A stretch of 34,100 nucleotides of DNA from assembly GCA_016183245.1 (NCBI GenBank), contig JACPEY010000037.1, positions 1 through 34,100 of the forward strand, given 5' to 3'. The position numbers and the translations under genes were made by a program. This document shows positions 17,438-25,347 of the stretch, one piece after another (position 1 is the stretch's first letter; each line of letters starts with the position of its first letter). The DNA comes from Candidatus Daviesbacteria bacterium. GTDB lineage: Bacteria; Patescibacteriota; Microgenomatia; Daviesbacterales; UBA10151. The notes under the pieces were generated by a model. The model was not told the DNA's origin, searched no databases, and worked only from the letters and a program-made list of their open reading frames with translations.

Positions 17438-18076
17438 TTATGCCTTCTTTTCAAATTTAATATCCTTTTCTAGCCTGACAAAATCTCTAAAATTGCTTCC
17501 AGCAAATTGGCGAATTTCCTTGGCTGTTCTTGGTCCACGAGCTAAAACAATCACTTCTTTCCCAGTTTCTTTCAGATATTTCAATACTGGCAAAAAGTCT
17601 CCATCCCCTGATAAAACTAAAACCCTGTCAAAATTATTCTTTTCTTTCATTAAGTAAAAAGCCATTTCAACATCACAATTAGCCTTTCTTTCAGTTTTTC
17701 CGTCTTCTTGGTAGTATGTTTTTACTGGCTTCAGGTAAAGTTTATAACCAAATTCTTGCAGTTTAAGATAAAAGCGGATTCTTTGGAGATGCCGAGAAAG
17801 TAAAAGAAGTTTCGCCTCATCTAACTTTTTACCTTCCCGATCAATATAATCAACTAGCCTCTTTTCCAATTCTTTTAAAGGAACCGTTTCGCTCTCGAGA
17901 TAATCATACTTATACCCATGAGTTTCCACACCGCCAAAATAAAACACTTCTGACACCTTATACTTATTTTTTAGATATTTGATAAGTTTTAAATAATCAA
18001 TCTTCCAGCCTAAACTTTTTTCTCCGCCATAAAACAGGTTAGAAGCATCTATAAAAGCGTAAGTTTTACCGGTCAT
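17438..18076 (-). CDS. NYN/LabA-type (DUF88) PIN-like nuclease domain protein
   Basis: TYAFIDASNLFYG, DVEMAFYLM, VLVLSGDGDFLPVLKYLKETGKEVIVLA. Confidence 0.88.
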   Translation of the reverse strand: MTGKTYAFIDASNLFYGGEKSLGWKIDYLKLIKYLKNKYKVSEVFYFGGVETHGYKYDYLESETVPLKELEKRLVDYIDREGKKLDEAKLLLLSRHLQRIRFYLKLQEFGYKLYLKPVKTYYQEDGKTERKANCDVEMAFYLMKEKNNFDRVLVLSGDGDFLPVLKYLKETGKEVIVLARGPRTAKEIRQFAGSNFRDFVRLEKDIKFEKKA

Positions 18077-18216
18077 TTTCTAACTTTGACTTTATCCTAT
18101 CGCTACCTTATTGGCAATATGAAGTTATTTTTAGTTTTTGGAAGTTTTGGCATATATCAATCTCCTCTTGACCATAGTCTTTAAGGTTAAAATAATATTC
18201 TTTATTTATTTTGGAT

Positions 18217-19017
18217 TTAAGCCTTGTTAAGAGATATATCCTTAATTAAGGTGGTTGAAGCAGCCAGAGTTGTAAAAGCCATCCTTCTAGTGTACGGCGT
18301 AGTGGGATAAATATCCCATCTGTAACCTTCGCTGGCAACGCCTTCAACTCTAGCTTTTAAATAATGAGCATAATCAGTAACATGTTTAGCAATTCCTGCC
18401 AAAGGCAAGGCTAGTAGTGTAGAAGGGACAATCAAACTTATATCCAGTGTTTGAGCATAGATGGCACCCATCAAACAGGCACTTACACCCCAGAAAAATA
18501 TCTTTTCATCTTTTTCCATACTTTGATTTAAATGCTTGCTACCCACAGTAAACAACCCATCCTTTATTGCCCCATTCAAATCTCTTACCCACCTGCCAGC
18601 ATCTCGGACGCTTACAGTAGTATCTCTTTGAATTCTTTGAGTCATTTCAGCCATGTTAATCTCTACTTTAGCATCAGCCCACCTTGCACATCGGGGGAAA
18701 AAACTCTGGTATGAATCATAAGTAAAATTACCGTCATGCAAAGGAACGGCAACCTCAGCCTGAGATTTGGCAGCGTATGCACCGCCTTCTTGATTAAATC
18801 CAACAACTGCAGGAATTTCTTTTGATGTTTCTTTGCCAGTAGAGCCCGCTATGACAACGGACCTTAACCCGCTTAGTCTACAAAGGCTTTCAATTCCTCT
18901 TAGGTTTACACCTATATTTTTAGGATCAATCCATTCAGGAATTAGCAAATAAACATTAACTCTTTCGGTATGAGCCTCTGGAAGCGGGACATATTCTTGT
19001 TGAGCAGCTTCTTTCAT
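18217..19017 (-). CDS. hypothetical protein with TM segments
   Basis: ORF; hydrophobic FFWGVSACLMGAIYA and LIVPSTLLALPLAGIA. Confidence 0.6.
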   Translation of the reverse strand: MKEAAQQEYVPLPEAHTERVNVYLLIPEWIDPKNIGVNLRGIESLCRLSGLRSVVIAGSTGKETSKEIPAVVGFNQEGGAYAAKSQAEVAVPLHDGNFTYDSYQSFFPRCARWADAKVEINMAEMTQRIQRDTTVSVRDAGRWVRDLNGAIKDGLFTVGSKHLNQSMEKDEKIFFWGVSACLMGAIYAQTLDISLIVPSTLLALPLAGIAKHVTDYAHYLKARVEGVASEGYRWDIYPTTPYTRRMAFTTLAASTTLIKDISLNKA

Positions 19018-19127
19018 AGGTAGCTGTATATATTACCATTTATCAGTCAAAAAGTCAATACTATGGGATTTGTGCTTAATTCCCTTATGACTAATAAATA
19101 TATCGGCAAACAACCCTAGGATTATCC

Positions 19128-19690
19128 CTAATTCTGTCTAACTGCAACTAATTCATGGCTATGCTTTGCAAGAAATCTTCTACCTCTAATGTACTCACCT
19201 ACAGGAAGAGGGGGTAAAAAGATTTTTGGTGATAAATGAGGAGTATTACCAAAATCTTGTGTTCGAACATCTCGAAGATCACCCCATTTAATTCCTTGCT
19301 CCTCCGGGCTAAATTTCTCCCTGAGCAAAACCTCAGCTGATGATTTCATAACTGTTCTGCTAAGGCTGGCTACAAACCTATTTTCATAAGTAGGACTATC
19401 CGCAGCTATACCCATCATTCTGATATCGTGATCAATCATTCTTTCGTTAATTTGAACCATATACACACCTTTATCCAGTTTGGTATGATAGTATCTCTCA
19501 GGTCCAAGGCGAGTCCCACCCTAATACCGGCTCCTGCCCAGAGAAACAAAGGGCGTTAATCCTACATAAACATCCTTTCTCATATCCTCAAGCTGCATTA
19601 ACCCTTCTTGATCAAGCTCAACTCCATTCATATCAAGCAGCCTTATTCCAATATCAGGAAATCTCAACTGCGCCTGTAACAATCTGTGGC
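19128..19690 (-). pseudogene. decayed paralog of the 11887..12672 protein
   Basis: Fragments LDQEGLMQLEDMRKDV and YMVQINERMIDHDI...SSAEVLLREKF...LPVGEYIRGRRFLAKHSHELV match 11887..12672; in-frame TAG between them and internal shortening. Confidence 0.7.
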
Positions 19691-19745
19691 TGGCCGTAAT
19701 AAAACAGTAAGGCTTAATATCAGGTATAATGTAATTAAAATCTAT

Positions 19746-21050
19746 ATGGAAATTATTATTATACTGTTATTAATCTTTCTAAATGCTGTTTTTGCCATGG
19801 CAGAAATAGCAATAGTTTCATCTCGGAAACATAGACTACAACGATTAATAAATGAGGGAGATAAAAATGCACAAGTTGCTCTTGAGCTTGCCAGAAATCC
19901 AAACAAGTTCCTTTCAACAGCACAGATAGGTATTACCCTGGTTGGCATTTTAGCAGGAGCATTTGGAGGCGCAACAGTTGCAGAAACTTTATCAATAAGA
20001 CTGAGCGCAATTCCTCCACTTGATCCCTATAGCGATATCTTGAGTGTAGGTATAGTTGTTTTAATAATTACCTATCTTTCACTCGTTATTGGAGAACTTA
20101 TCCCAAAACGTATTGCGCTCAGCAATCCGGAAAAAATCGCCTCACTAGTCTCGCAACCAATGAATTATTTATCTTCATTTGCTGATCCTATTGTAAAAAT
20201 ATTGAGCATTTCAACTGATTTGGTACTGGATGTTTTACAAATTAAACAAAGGGATGAAGCATTGGTAAGCGAAGATGAAGTTAGAATGCTTATCCGTGAA
20301 GGTACCAAAACAGGGGTCTTTGAAGTTGCGGAGAAAGATATTTTGGAAAGGACCCTTGCCTTAGGTGATAAAAAACTAAATTCTTTAATGACATCCCGCA
20401 AAGAAATAATATGGCTTGATATCGATAGTTCTTTTAAGGTTATCCGTAGTAAAATGTCAAAACATCCACATTCCCACTATCCTGTATGCAGGGATACCCT
20501 TGACAAAGTTGTTGGTATTATCAGGGCAGAAGATTTACTGATAGATTTTCTGGTGGAGGAAAAGATTGCCCTGAAACGCTCCCTACATAAACCTCTTTTT
20601 GTTCCTGCTACAATGAAGGTACTTAAAGTACTGGAGTTATTCAAGAAATCAGGTATACACATTGCTCTGGTTGTTAATGAATATGGCAATGTAGAGGGTT
20701 TAATTTCGCTTGACGATGTCTTAAAAGCAATAGTTGGTGATATTCCAACGATTGATGAATTCGATGATAAAGAGATTACCAAAAGAGAAAACAATTCATG
20801 GTTAGTCGACGGCTTGCTTTCGATAGATGAATTCAAAGAGCATTTTCATATTAACAGGCTTCCGGGAGAAAAGGGCGGAAACTACTATACTTTAGGAGGT
20901 TTGATTACTCATAAATCAGGCCGCATTCCTGCATCAGGAGATAATTTTGAATTTGAAAATTATAGATATGAAGTAGTTGATATGGATGGCAATAGGGTTG
21001 ATAAGGTTTTAATTACCAGGCTTGCAAACTTGCCCAAACCTCATATATAA
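19746..21050 (+). CDS. CorC/HlyC-type DUF21 + CBS domain membrane protein (hemolysin family)
   Basis: MEIIIILLLIFLNAVFAMAEIAIVSSRKHRL, NPNKFLSTAQIGITLVGILAGAFGG, CBS and CorC C-terminal regions; ORF track start 19686 likely early. Confidence 0.92.
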   Translation: MEIIIILLLIFLNAVFAMAEIAIVSSRKHRLQRLINEGDKNAQVALELARNPNKFLSTAQIGITLVGILAGAFGGATVAETLSIRLSAIPPLDPYSDILSVGIVVLIITYLSLVIGELIPKRIALSNPEKIASLVSQPMNYLSSFADPIVKILSISTDLVLDVLQIKQRDEALVSEDEVRMLIREGTKTGVFEVAEKDILERTLALGDKKLNSLMTSRKEIIWLDIDSSFKVIRSKMSKHPHSHYPVCRDTLDKVVGIIRAEDLLIDFLVEEKIALKRSLHKPLFVPATMKVLKVLELFKKSGIHIALVVNEYGNVEGLISLDDVLKAIVGDIPTIDEFDDKEITKRENNSWLVDGLLSIDEFKEHFHINRLPGEKGGNYYTLGGLITHKSGRIPASGDNFEFENYRYEVVDMDGNRVDKVLITRLANLPKPHI

Positions 21051-21059
21051 TCCCTGGAT

Positions 21060-21227
21060 ATGGCAAAAAAAGGGAACCGGAATTTATTTAATCTGCAGTG
21101 TTCTGTTTGTAAAAACAGGAATTATACAGCATCAAAAAACACGGTAAATATAAAAGAAAAGCTAACTTTGAGTAAGTTTTGTAAACAATGCAGGAAATCT
21201 ACTCCGCATAATGAAGTTAAGCTTTAG
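21060..21227 (+). CDS. rpmG: 50S ribosomal protein L33 (MAKKGNRNLFNLQCSVCKNRNYTASKNTVNIKEKLTLSKFCKQCRKSTPHNEVKL)
   Basis: Translated by hand; two CxxC pairs and KFC..CRK.T.H.E.K; absent from the provided ORF track because of size. Confidence 0.93.
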   Translation: MAKKGNRNLFNLQCSVCKNRNYTASKNTVNIKEKLTLSKFCKQCRKSTPHNEVKL

Positions 21228-21251
21228 AGATCAGCGAGCCTCATGAATTTC

Positions 21252-21285
21252 ATACCAAATGAACGCTCGAGCGAATTTTTGGTAT
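21252..21285. repeat. palindrome 3a, ATACC-N7-CGC-TCGA-GCG-N7-GGTAT, downstream of the 21366..21869 gene
   Basis: Outer ATACCAAA/TTTGGTAT, inner CGCTCGAGCG. Confidence 0.93.
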
Positions 21286-21365
21286 ATTACAAACCAAAGT
21301 ATTGTTTGTAAAACAGATCATTTTCAAGCTTAGTTACTTCTAAAATCATAACTTCTTCTCCTATA

Positions 21366-21869
21366 TTAAAAGTATTCCCTTAAATAACCTACTGCTTTTT
21401 GACATTTGTATGGAGTCAAATATACAGATTTTTGCAAAGGCCAAAAATTCATCTGCTTCAGCATACGTCTAAATGATTCTTGTTTAGATTTTTTCAGTTT
21501 ATTAATATCATAAATTACCACTCTCCATTTCATATCCCAGCTGTGATCTTCATTTGACCAATCCTCAATGTGATATTTTAAATATTTAATATGTCCTTTT
21601 TGTGTAAGCTTGATGATTTCTTGCCCTTTTTCTTCAACCACTTCTACTAATTTTTGTTCATATAGTCTTTTTAGGTTTCTACGAAGCAATGGAGCATTAA
21701 ATTTTTTCCAGGCTTTTTGATCTTGCTGCCAATTATGTTTTCTTTTTGCCCTCATGATTGCTCCGGCAGCAACTGTTAACCCAGGCATTACAATGGAAGC
21801 AGCAAGTAGAGTACCTACTCCTAAAAGGAGTAGTATTTCTTTCTTTGTTGGATAACCATCTTTTATCAT
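21366..21869 (-). CDS. PaaX-like / Cas2-like protein with N-terminal TM segment, copy 3 (divergent)
   Basis: WDMKWRVVIYDINKLKKSKQESFRRMLKQMNFWPLQKSVYLTPYKC aligns with copies 1 and 2; N-term LLLLGVGTLLAASIVMPGLTVAAGA. Confidence 0.8.
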   Translation of the reverse strand: MIKDGYPTKKEILLLLGVGTLLAASIVMPGLTVAAGAIMRAKRKHNWQQDQKAWKKFNAPLLRRNLKRLYEQKLVEVVEEKGQEIIKLTQKGHIKYLKYHIEDWSNEDHSWDMKWRVVIYDINKLKKSKQESFRRMLKQMNFWPLQKSVYLTPYKCQKAVGYLREYF

Positions 21870-21901
21870 AATAAGAGAATAGTATTAAACATTAAATCAT
21901 T

Positions 21902-21937
21902 CATACCAATATTTCGCAATGGCGAATAATTGGTATG
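21902..21937. repeat. palindrome 3b, C-ATACC-N7-CGC-AATG-GCG-N7-GGTAT-G, upstream of the 21366..21869 gene
   Basis: Same spacing as 3a: ATACC-7-CGC-4-GCG-7-GGTAT. Confidence 0.95.
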
Positions 21938-21987
21938 TTTTTTAAAACTTTAAAACTAGAATTGGTACTGGTATACTAAACCTGTTT

Positions 21988-22058
21988 AGGGGCGTCGTTC
22001 AGTGGTAGGACCTGGCTCTCCAAAAGCCATGACGAGGGTTCGATTCCTTCCGCCCCTG
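21988..22058 (+). tRNA. tRNA-Trp (CCA)
   Basis: Acceptor AGGGGCG/CGCCCCT, anticodon loop CTCCAAA, T loop GTTCGATTC. Confidence 0.94.
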
Positions 22059-22072
22059 CATTTAGTCTATAA

Positions 22073-22101
22073 TTGACAAGCTTCAGCCTCATCTCTATAA
22101 T
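22073..22101 (+). promoter_or_regulatory. consensus sigma70-type promoter TTGACA-N17-TATAAT
   Basis: Exact hexamers with 17 bp spacer; ATG at 22112. Confidence 0.85.
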
Positions 22102-22111
22102 CTTAGTCTTT

Positions 22112-22594
22112 ATGACAACAGAGCTTATTGAGTCAAAAGCTACTCTACCGGATGAGGAAGCAATAAAAGAGGCACAAGAGCGTAAGGACCGTTGTAATCA
22201 TCCGCGCTATGGCCCGAGTAATACCGCAGTCTATGACTTACTTGACAGGCTCAGAAGCAACGCCATTATTTCAGACACCAACCCAACAAATCTGAATGTG
22301 GAACCAGAAAGACCTCAACCCGATTCCCGCTATCTTTTTTCCTCACCAGATGGACAATTAACTGTTAATCTAATACTGATCTCTGGTAACAAAATTACTG
22401 CAGCGCTTCAACTGGTACAAGAAGTTGCAAAAGAATTCAACTTGCAAGCTAATCTCACTGGAAGAAATAGAGGATTTGAACCTATTATTCTTAATGGCCA
22501 GGGACTTAACGGTATAATAAAATCTAATACACCATTTTACCCGTCCACAGTTACCTTTGTTCAACCTTCACGCGCCCCTAAAAATTCACCTTAA
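22112..22594 (+). CDS. hypothetical protein; ORF track start 22073 overlaps the promoter
   Basis: ORF with ATG at 22112 (MTTELIESKATLPDEEA). Confidence 0.65.
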   Translation: MTTELIESKATLPDEEAIKEAQERKDRCNHPRYGPSNTAVYDLLDRLRSNAIISDTNPTNLNVEPERPQPDSRYLFSSPDGQLTVNLILISGNKITAALQLVQEVAKEFNLQANLTGRNRGFEPIILNGQGLNGIIKSNTPFYPSTVTFVQPSRAPKNSP

Positions 22595-23306
22595 TCCTGG
22601 CTGATTGGATAAAAAGATCTTTTCTTTGGGTACTTTTGACCTGCAAACGATAAGTTTTTGTGCCTGCAGGCAACTTAAATGAGGCAGAGGTTTTCAAAGC
22701 AAAAGCAGTGGCTGTAGTATCCAGTTGTTCAGATACAGCACTGTTATCTGTTACATTTATCAGCCTGACCGACCCTGTGCCGGCTGATTCTACCAGTCTG
22801 AAATTTACCTCCAGATTCATTCCTGTATAACCGGGGTAATTATCAGGATTTAAAGATATTTCATACTCTGTAAGGCTGTTCCAGTCAATATCAGACCAGG
22901 ACCCGCCTGCACCCAGAGGAATATAAACCGTGGCTTTGCCGGAAACCGTAACAGGGGCAGGAGTAGCTTTTTCCAGTATTGAAACCCGGGCTTTGAGTTC
23001 TGTGACTGCAGATTCTACATCAGTCAGTTTTGCATTCTGAGTGCCTGGAGACAAAGAGGCTGAAGGTTTTAAATTATTAACCTGGGCAGCCAGCTTGATT
23101 ATTGTATCCTCCAAACTCTTTACCCGTTGTTCAATAGTAGCCCCGGGTAAAGTTTTAGGTACTTCCAAAGAGGGCAAATCTTCACCCGTTTCAGTCTCAG
23201 ATGATTGCGTGTCAGTAAGATTTTGCTGGCTGGCAGAATACCGCCAATAACCCAATCCTGCTATCAAAAGAACAGGTATTAAAATAAAGGGCAGCAGTCT
23301 TATCAC
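22578..23306 (-). CDS. hypothetical exported/membrane-anchored protein with coiled coil and beta-rich C-terminus
   Basis: N-terminal TM IRLLPFILIPVLLIAGLGYW, coiled-coil VKSLEDTIIKLAAQVNNL. Confidence 0.65.
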   Translation of the reverse strand: MIRLLPFILIPVLLIAGLGYWRYSASQQNLTDTQSSETETGEDLPSLEVPKTLPGATIEQRVKSLEDTIIKLAAQVNNLKPSASLSPGTQNAKLTDVESAVTELKARVSILEKATPAPVTVSGKATVYIPLGAGGSWSDIDWNSLTEYEISLNPDNYPGYTGMNLEVNFRLVESAGTGSVRLINVTDNSAVSEQLDTTATAFALKTSASFKLPAGTKTYRLQVKSTQRKDLFIQSARIKVNF

Positions 23307-23403
23307 AAATTTTCCCTTAACTTTTGGCCCATTTTTAGGACTGGAGGGTAATCCCCCCTTTATCAGCCCAGTTCAGGGTGAATACTTACTATCTCAGCGC
23401 GAG

Positions 23404-23949
23404 ATGACTCTTTCAAACCGCTACCCTGACAACTTTGTCAATGAAGTTTTCAAAAACAACATCCTTTTAAATCTTGCCTATTTTTCTGACAGGGTTACTA
23501 AGGCATCTGATATTAAATGGAACGAGATAACAAAACCATTTTCATACGAACTCCGCTTAAATCCGGGTCAAACTTTTGCCTATCATGAAGATGTTGAACA
23601 AAAATACAAACAAACTCTTGTCAAGACCACCAATGCTCACTTTAACTCTCAAGAAGGTTTTAAAACAGACGGGTACTTATTCGGGGACGGGGTTTGTCAT
23701 TTAGCATCTTTGGTCAATTGGGCAGCCAGGGATGCCGGACTGGAAGTAGAAGCCCCGACAAATCATAATTTTGCCAATATTCCTGATATTCCCAAAGAAT
23801 ATGGTGTTTCTATTTATTCAAATCCCAAAGCTCTAGGCTCTAACACACGCCAAAACCTTTATATCACCAATCCTAGAAGCGAGCCTGTTGAACTCAGATT
23901 TGAATACAGGGATGATAAAGTTAAAGTTTCTGTAATTGCCATTAACTAA
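23404..23949 (+). CDS. VanW-like protein
   Basis: LNPGQTFAYHEDV...GDGVCHLASLVNWAARDAGLEVEAPTNHNF...NLYITNPRSEPVELRFEYRDDKVKVSV. Confidence 0.75.
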   Translation: MTLSNRYPDNFVNEVFKNNILLNLAYFSDRVTKASDIKWNEITKPFSYELRLNPGQTFAYHEDVEQKYKQTLVKTTNAHFNSQEGFKTDGYLFGDGVCHLASLVNWAARDAGLEVEAPTNHNFANIPDIPKEYGVSIYSNPKALGSNTRQNLYITNPRSEPVELRFEYRDDKVKVSVIAIN

Positions 23950-23951
23950 TT

Positions 23952-24728
23952 ATGCAAAAAACAACCCCCGAGCTGGTAAGACACTGGTTATCAGAAGGTT
24001 ATAGCAAGCAAGCTGTTGCCGGTTATGGTAATAGTGTTGAGTTTCTACAGAAAGCTGTAGAGTCTGGAGAAATTCCATGGAATGCCTCCTTTAAAGATCC
24101 TGATCTATTACCTTATCAAAAACAATTATTGAAAAAAGGAGGCTATCTTTACTATGCTTATCCTTTCATTGATCAATTACAACCTCTTAAGCCACGTTTA
24201 GTTAACAAGCTCTATAATAATCTGGACCCTGAAGATCTTTCAAAAGATGCCATTAGACCTCATCTACTTTTTTATGCAGCATACAATGCTATACCACATC
24301 AATTCCACTCCTATACTGGTATACAAGTTGATGGACCGCATCCATTGATAGCTTTGACTCATCTGCTATTTCCAGACTTAGTAACGCAATGTCAAGATGA
24401 TATTCTTCAGTTTTTTTTCGACCTTTATAAAGACAGTGCAGATTGGCAGGAACCATCACAACTGGGTCTTGCGCAGTCTAATCTATCGCTTCCACAGTTA
24501 AAGGAAATTCTAGCCCAAGCTATTAGCAGAAGAGGAGTAATTTTATATTATAACCAGCAACTTACAAATTATCATCTCGTGCCAGGAATTGAATCAGATA
24601 AGGAAATCATGATTCACAGCAAAGAACCTTTAACTTTAGAGGTCATTTCTGGAATTGAACCTTTATCTAAATCAGACCAAGAAGCTGTCGAAAATTTAAT
24701 TTGCAAACTTGAGCCGCAGCATTCTTAA
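23952..24728 (+). CDS. hypothetical protein
   Basis: ORF directly after VanW-like gene. Confidence 0.6.
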   Translation: MQKTTPELVRHWLSEGYSKQAVAGYGNSVEFLQKAVESGEIPWNASFKDPDLLPYQKQLLKKGGYLYYAYPFIDQLQPLKPRLVNKLYNNLDPEDLSKDAIRPHLLFYAAYNAIPHQFHSYTGIQVDGPHPLIALTHLLFPDLVTQCQDDILQFFFDLYKDSADWQEPSQLGLAQSNLSLPQLKEILAQAISRRGVILYYNQQLTNYHLVPGIESDKEIMIHSKEPLTLEVISGIEPLSKSDQEAVENLICKLEPQHS

Positions 24729-24733
24729 CTCAA

Positions 24734-24771
24734 CATACAAAATATCATACGGCCGTCCATAAATTTGTCAA
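24734..24771. repeat. palindrome 2a, CATACAAAATATCATACGG|CCGTCCATAAATTTGTCAA; contains stop codon of 24768..25268
   Basis: ACGGCCGT core, arms complementary with mismatches. Confidence 0.85.
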
Positions 24772-25268
24772 CGACCTGCATTATCTGATTCCAAAACCAA
24801 TACCCAGTCATCAATCTCTAATTCTTTTATTAACCGCCTTAATTTCTCAGTCACATTCTTCTTAGAAGCCCAAACACTTTGTTGCCATGGGGTAAAACCC
24901 CACATTTTTAATCTGCTCCTCAAGATATTCCTAATTTTCCTCTGCTTTTCAGGGATATCAAAAACCACAATCCTCCACTTCCCGTCCCAGTCAATTTCCT
25001 CATCAGATTTAGAAAGTAAAAGAAATTCTTTACCAGCTTCTGTTAATTTAAAAATTATCTTACCCTCATCCTTTAGAGTAGTTTTTTCAACAAACCCTTT
25101 TTCCCGGAGTCTTTTAATAGCTTGTGCAAGAGAAGATTTCTTAAGCTCAGGAATTCCATAATGGTAGCGATAGTGATGATAGGTAAAATCTTCAAATCTA
25201 ACATAACCATCAACTGCTTTTTCCAAAGCCAAAAGCACCAGCTTTCCAATACTTTCTTTTTTGCCCAT
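24768..25268 (-). CDS. PaaX-like / Cas2-like protein, copy 2 (ATG at 25268)
   Basis: YVRFEDFTYHHYRYHYGIPELKKSS...WDGKWRIVVFDIPEKQRKIRNILRSRLKMWGFTPWQQSVWASKKN; close to copy 1. Confidence 0.87.
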   Translation of the reverse strand: MGKKESIGKLVLLALEKAVDGYVRFEDFTYHHYRYHYGIPELKKSSLAQAIKRLREKGFVEKTTLKDEGKIIFKLTEAGKEFLLLSKSDEEIDWDGKWRIVVFDIPEKQRKIRNILRSRLKMWGFTPWQQSVWASKKNVTEKLRRLIKELEIDDWVLVLESDNAGR

Positions 25269-25305
25269 ATACAAAATATACTACGGCCGTCACATATTTT
25301 GTCAA
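25268..25305. repeat. palindrome 2b, TATACAAAATATACTACGG|CCGTCACATATTTTGTCAA at start codon of copy 2
   Basis: ACAAAATAT/ATATTTTGT arms, ACGGCCGT core. Confidence 0.93.
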
Positions 25306-25347
25306 TAATGCTTTACAAATATGTATTCTCTACTTTAAGATGGAATT

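Noticed and set aside
2642-25268. CRISPR-Cas locus suggested by Cas2-like proteins
   Set aside because: No repeat-spacer array and no cas1 or effector gene in the window; proteins have a PaaX-like winged-helix N-terminus.
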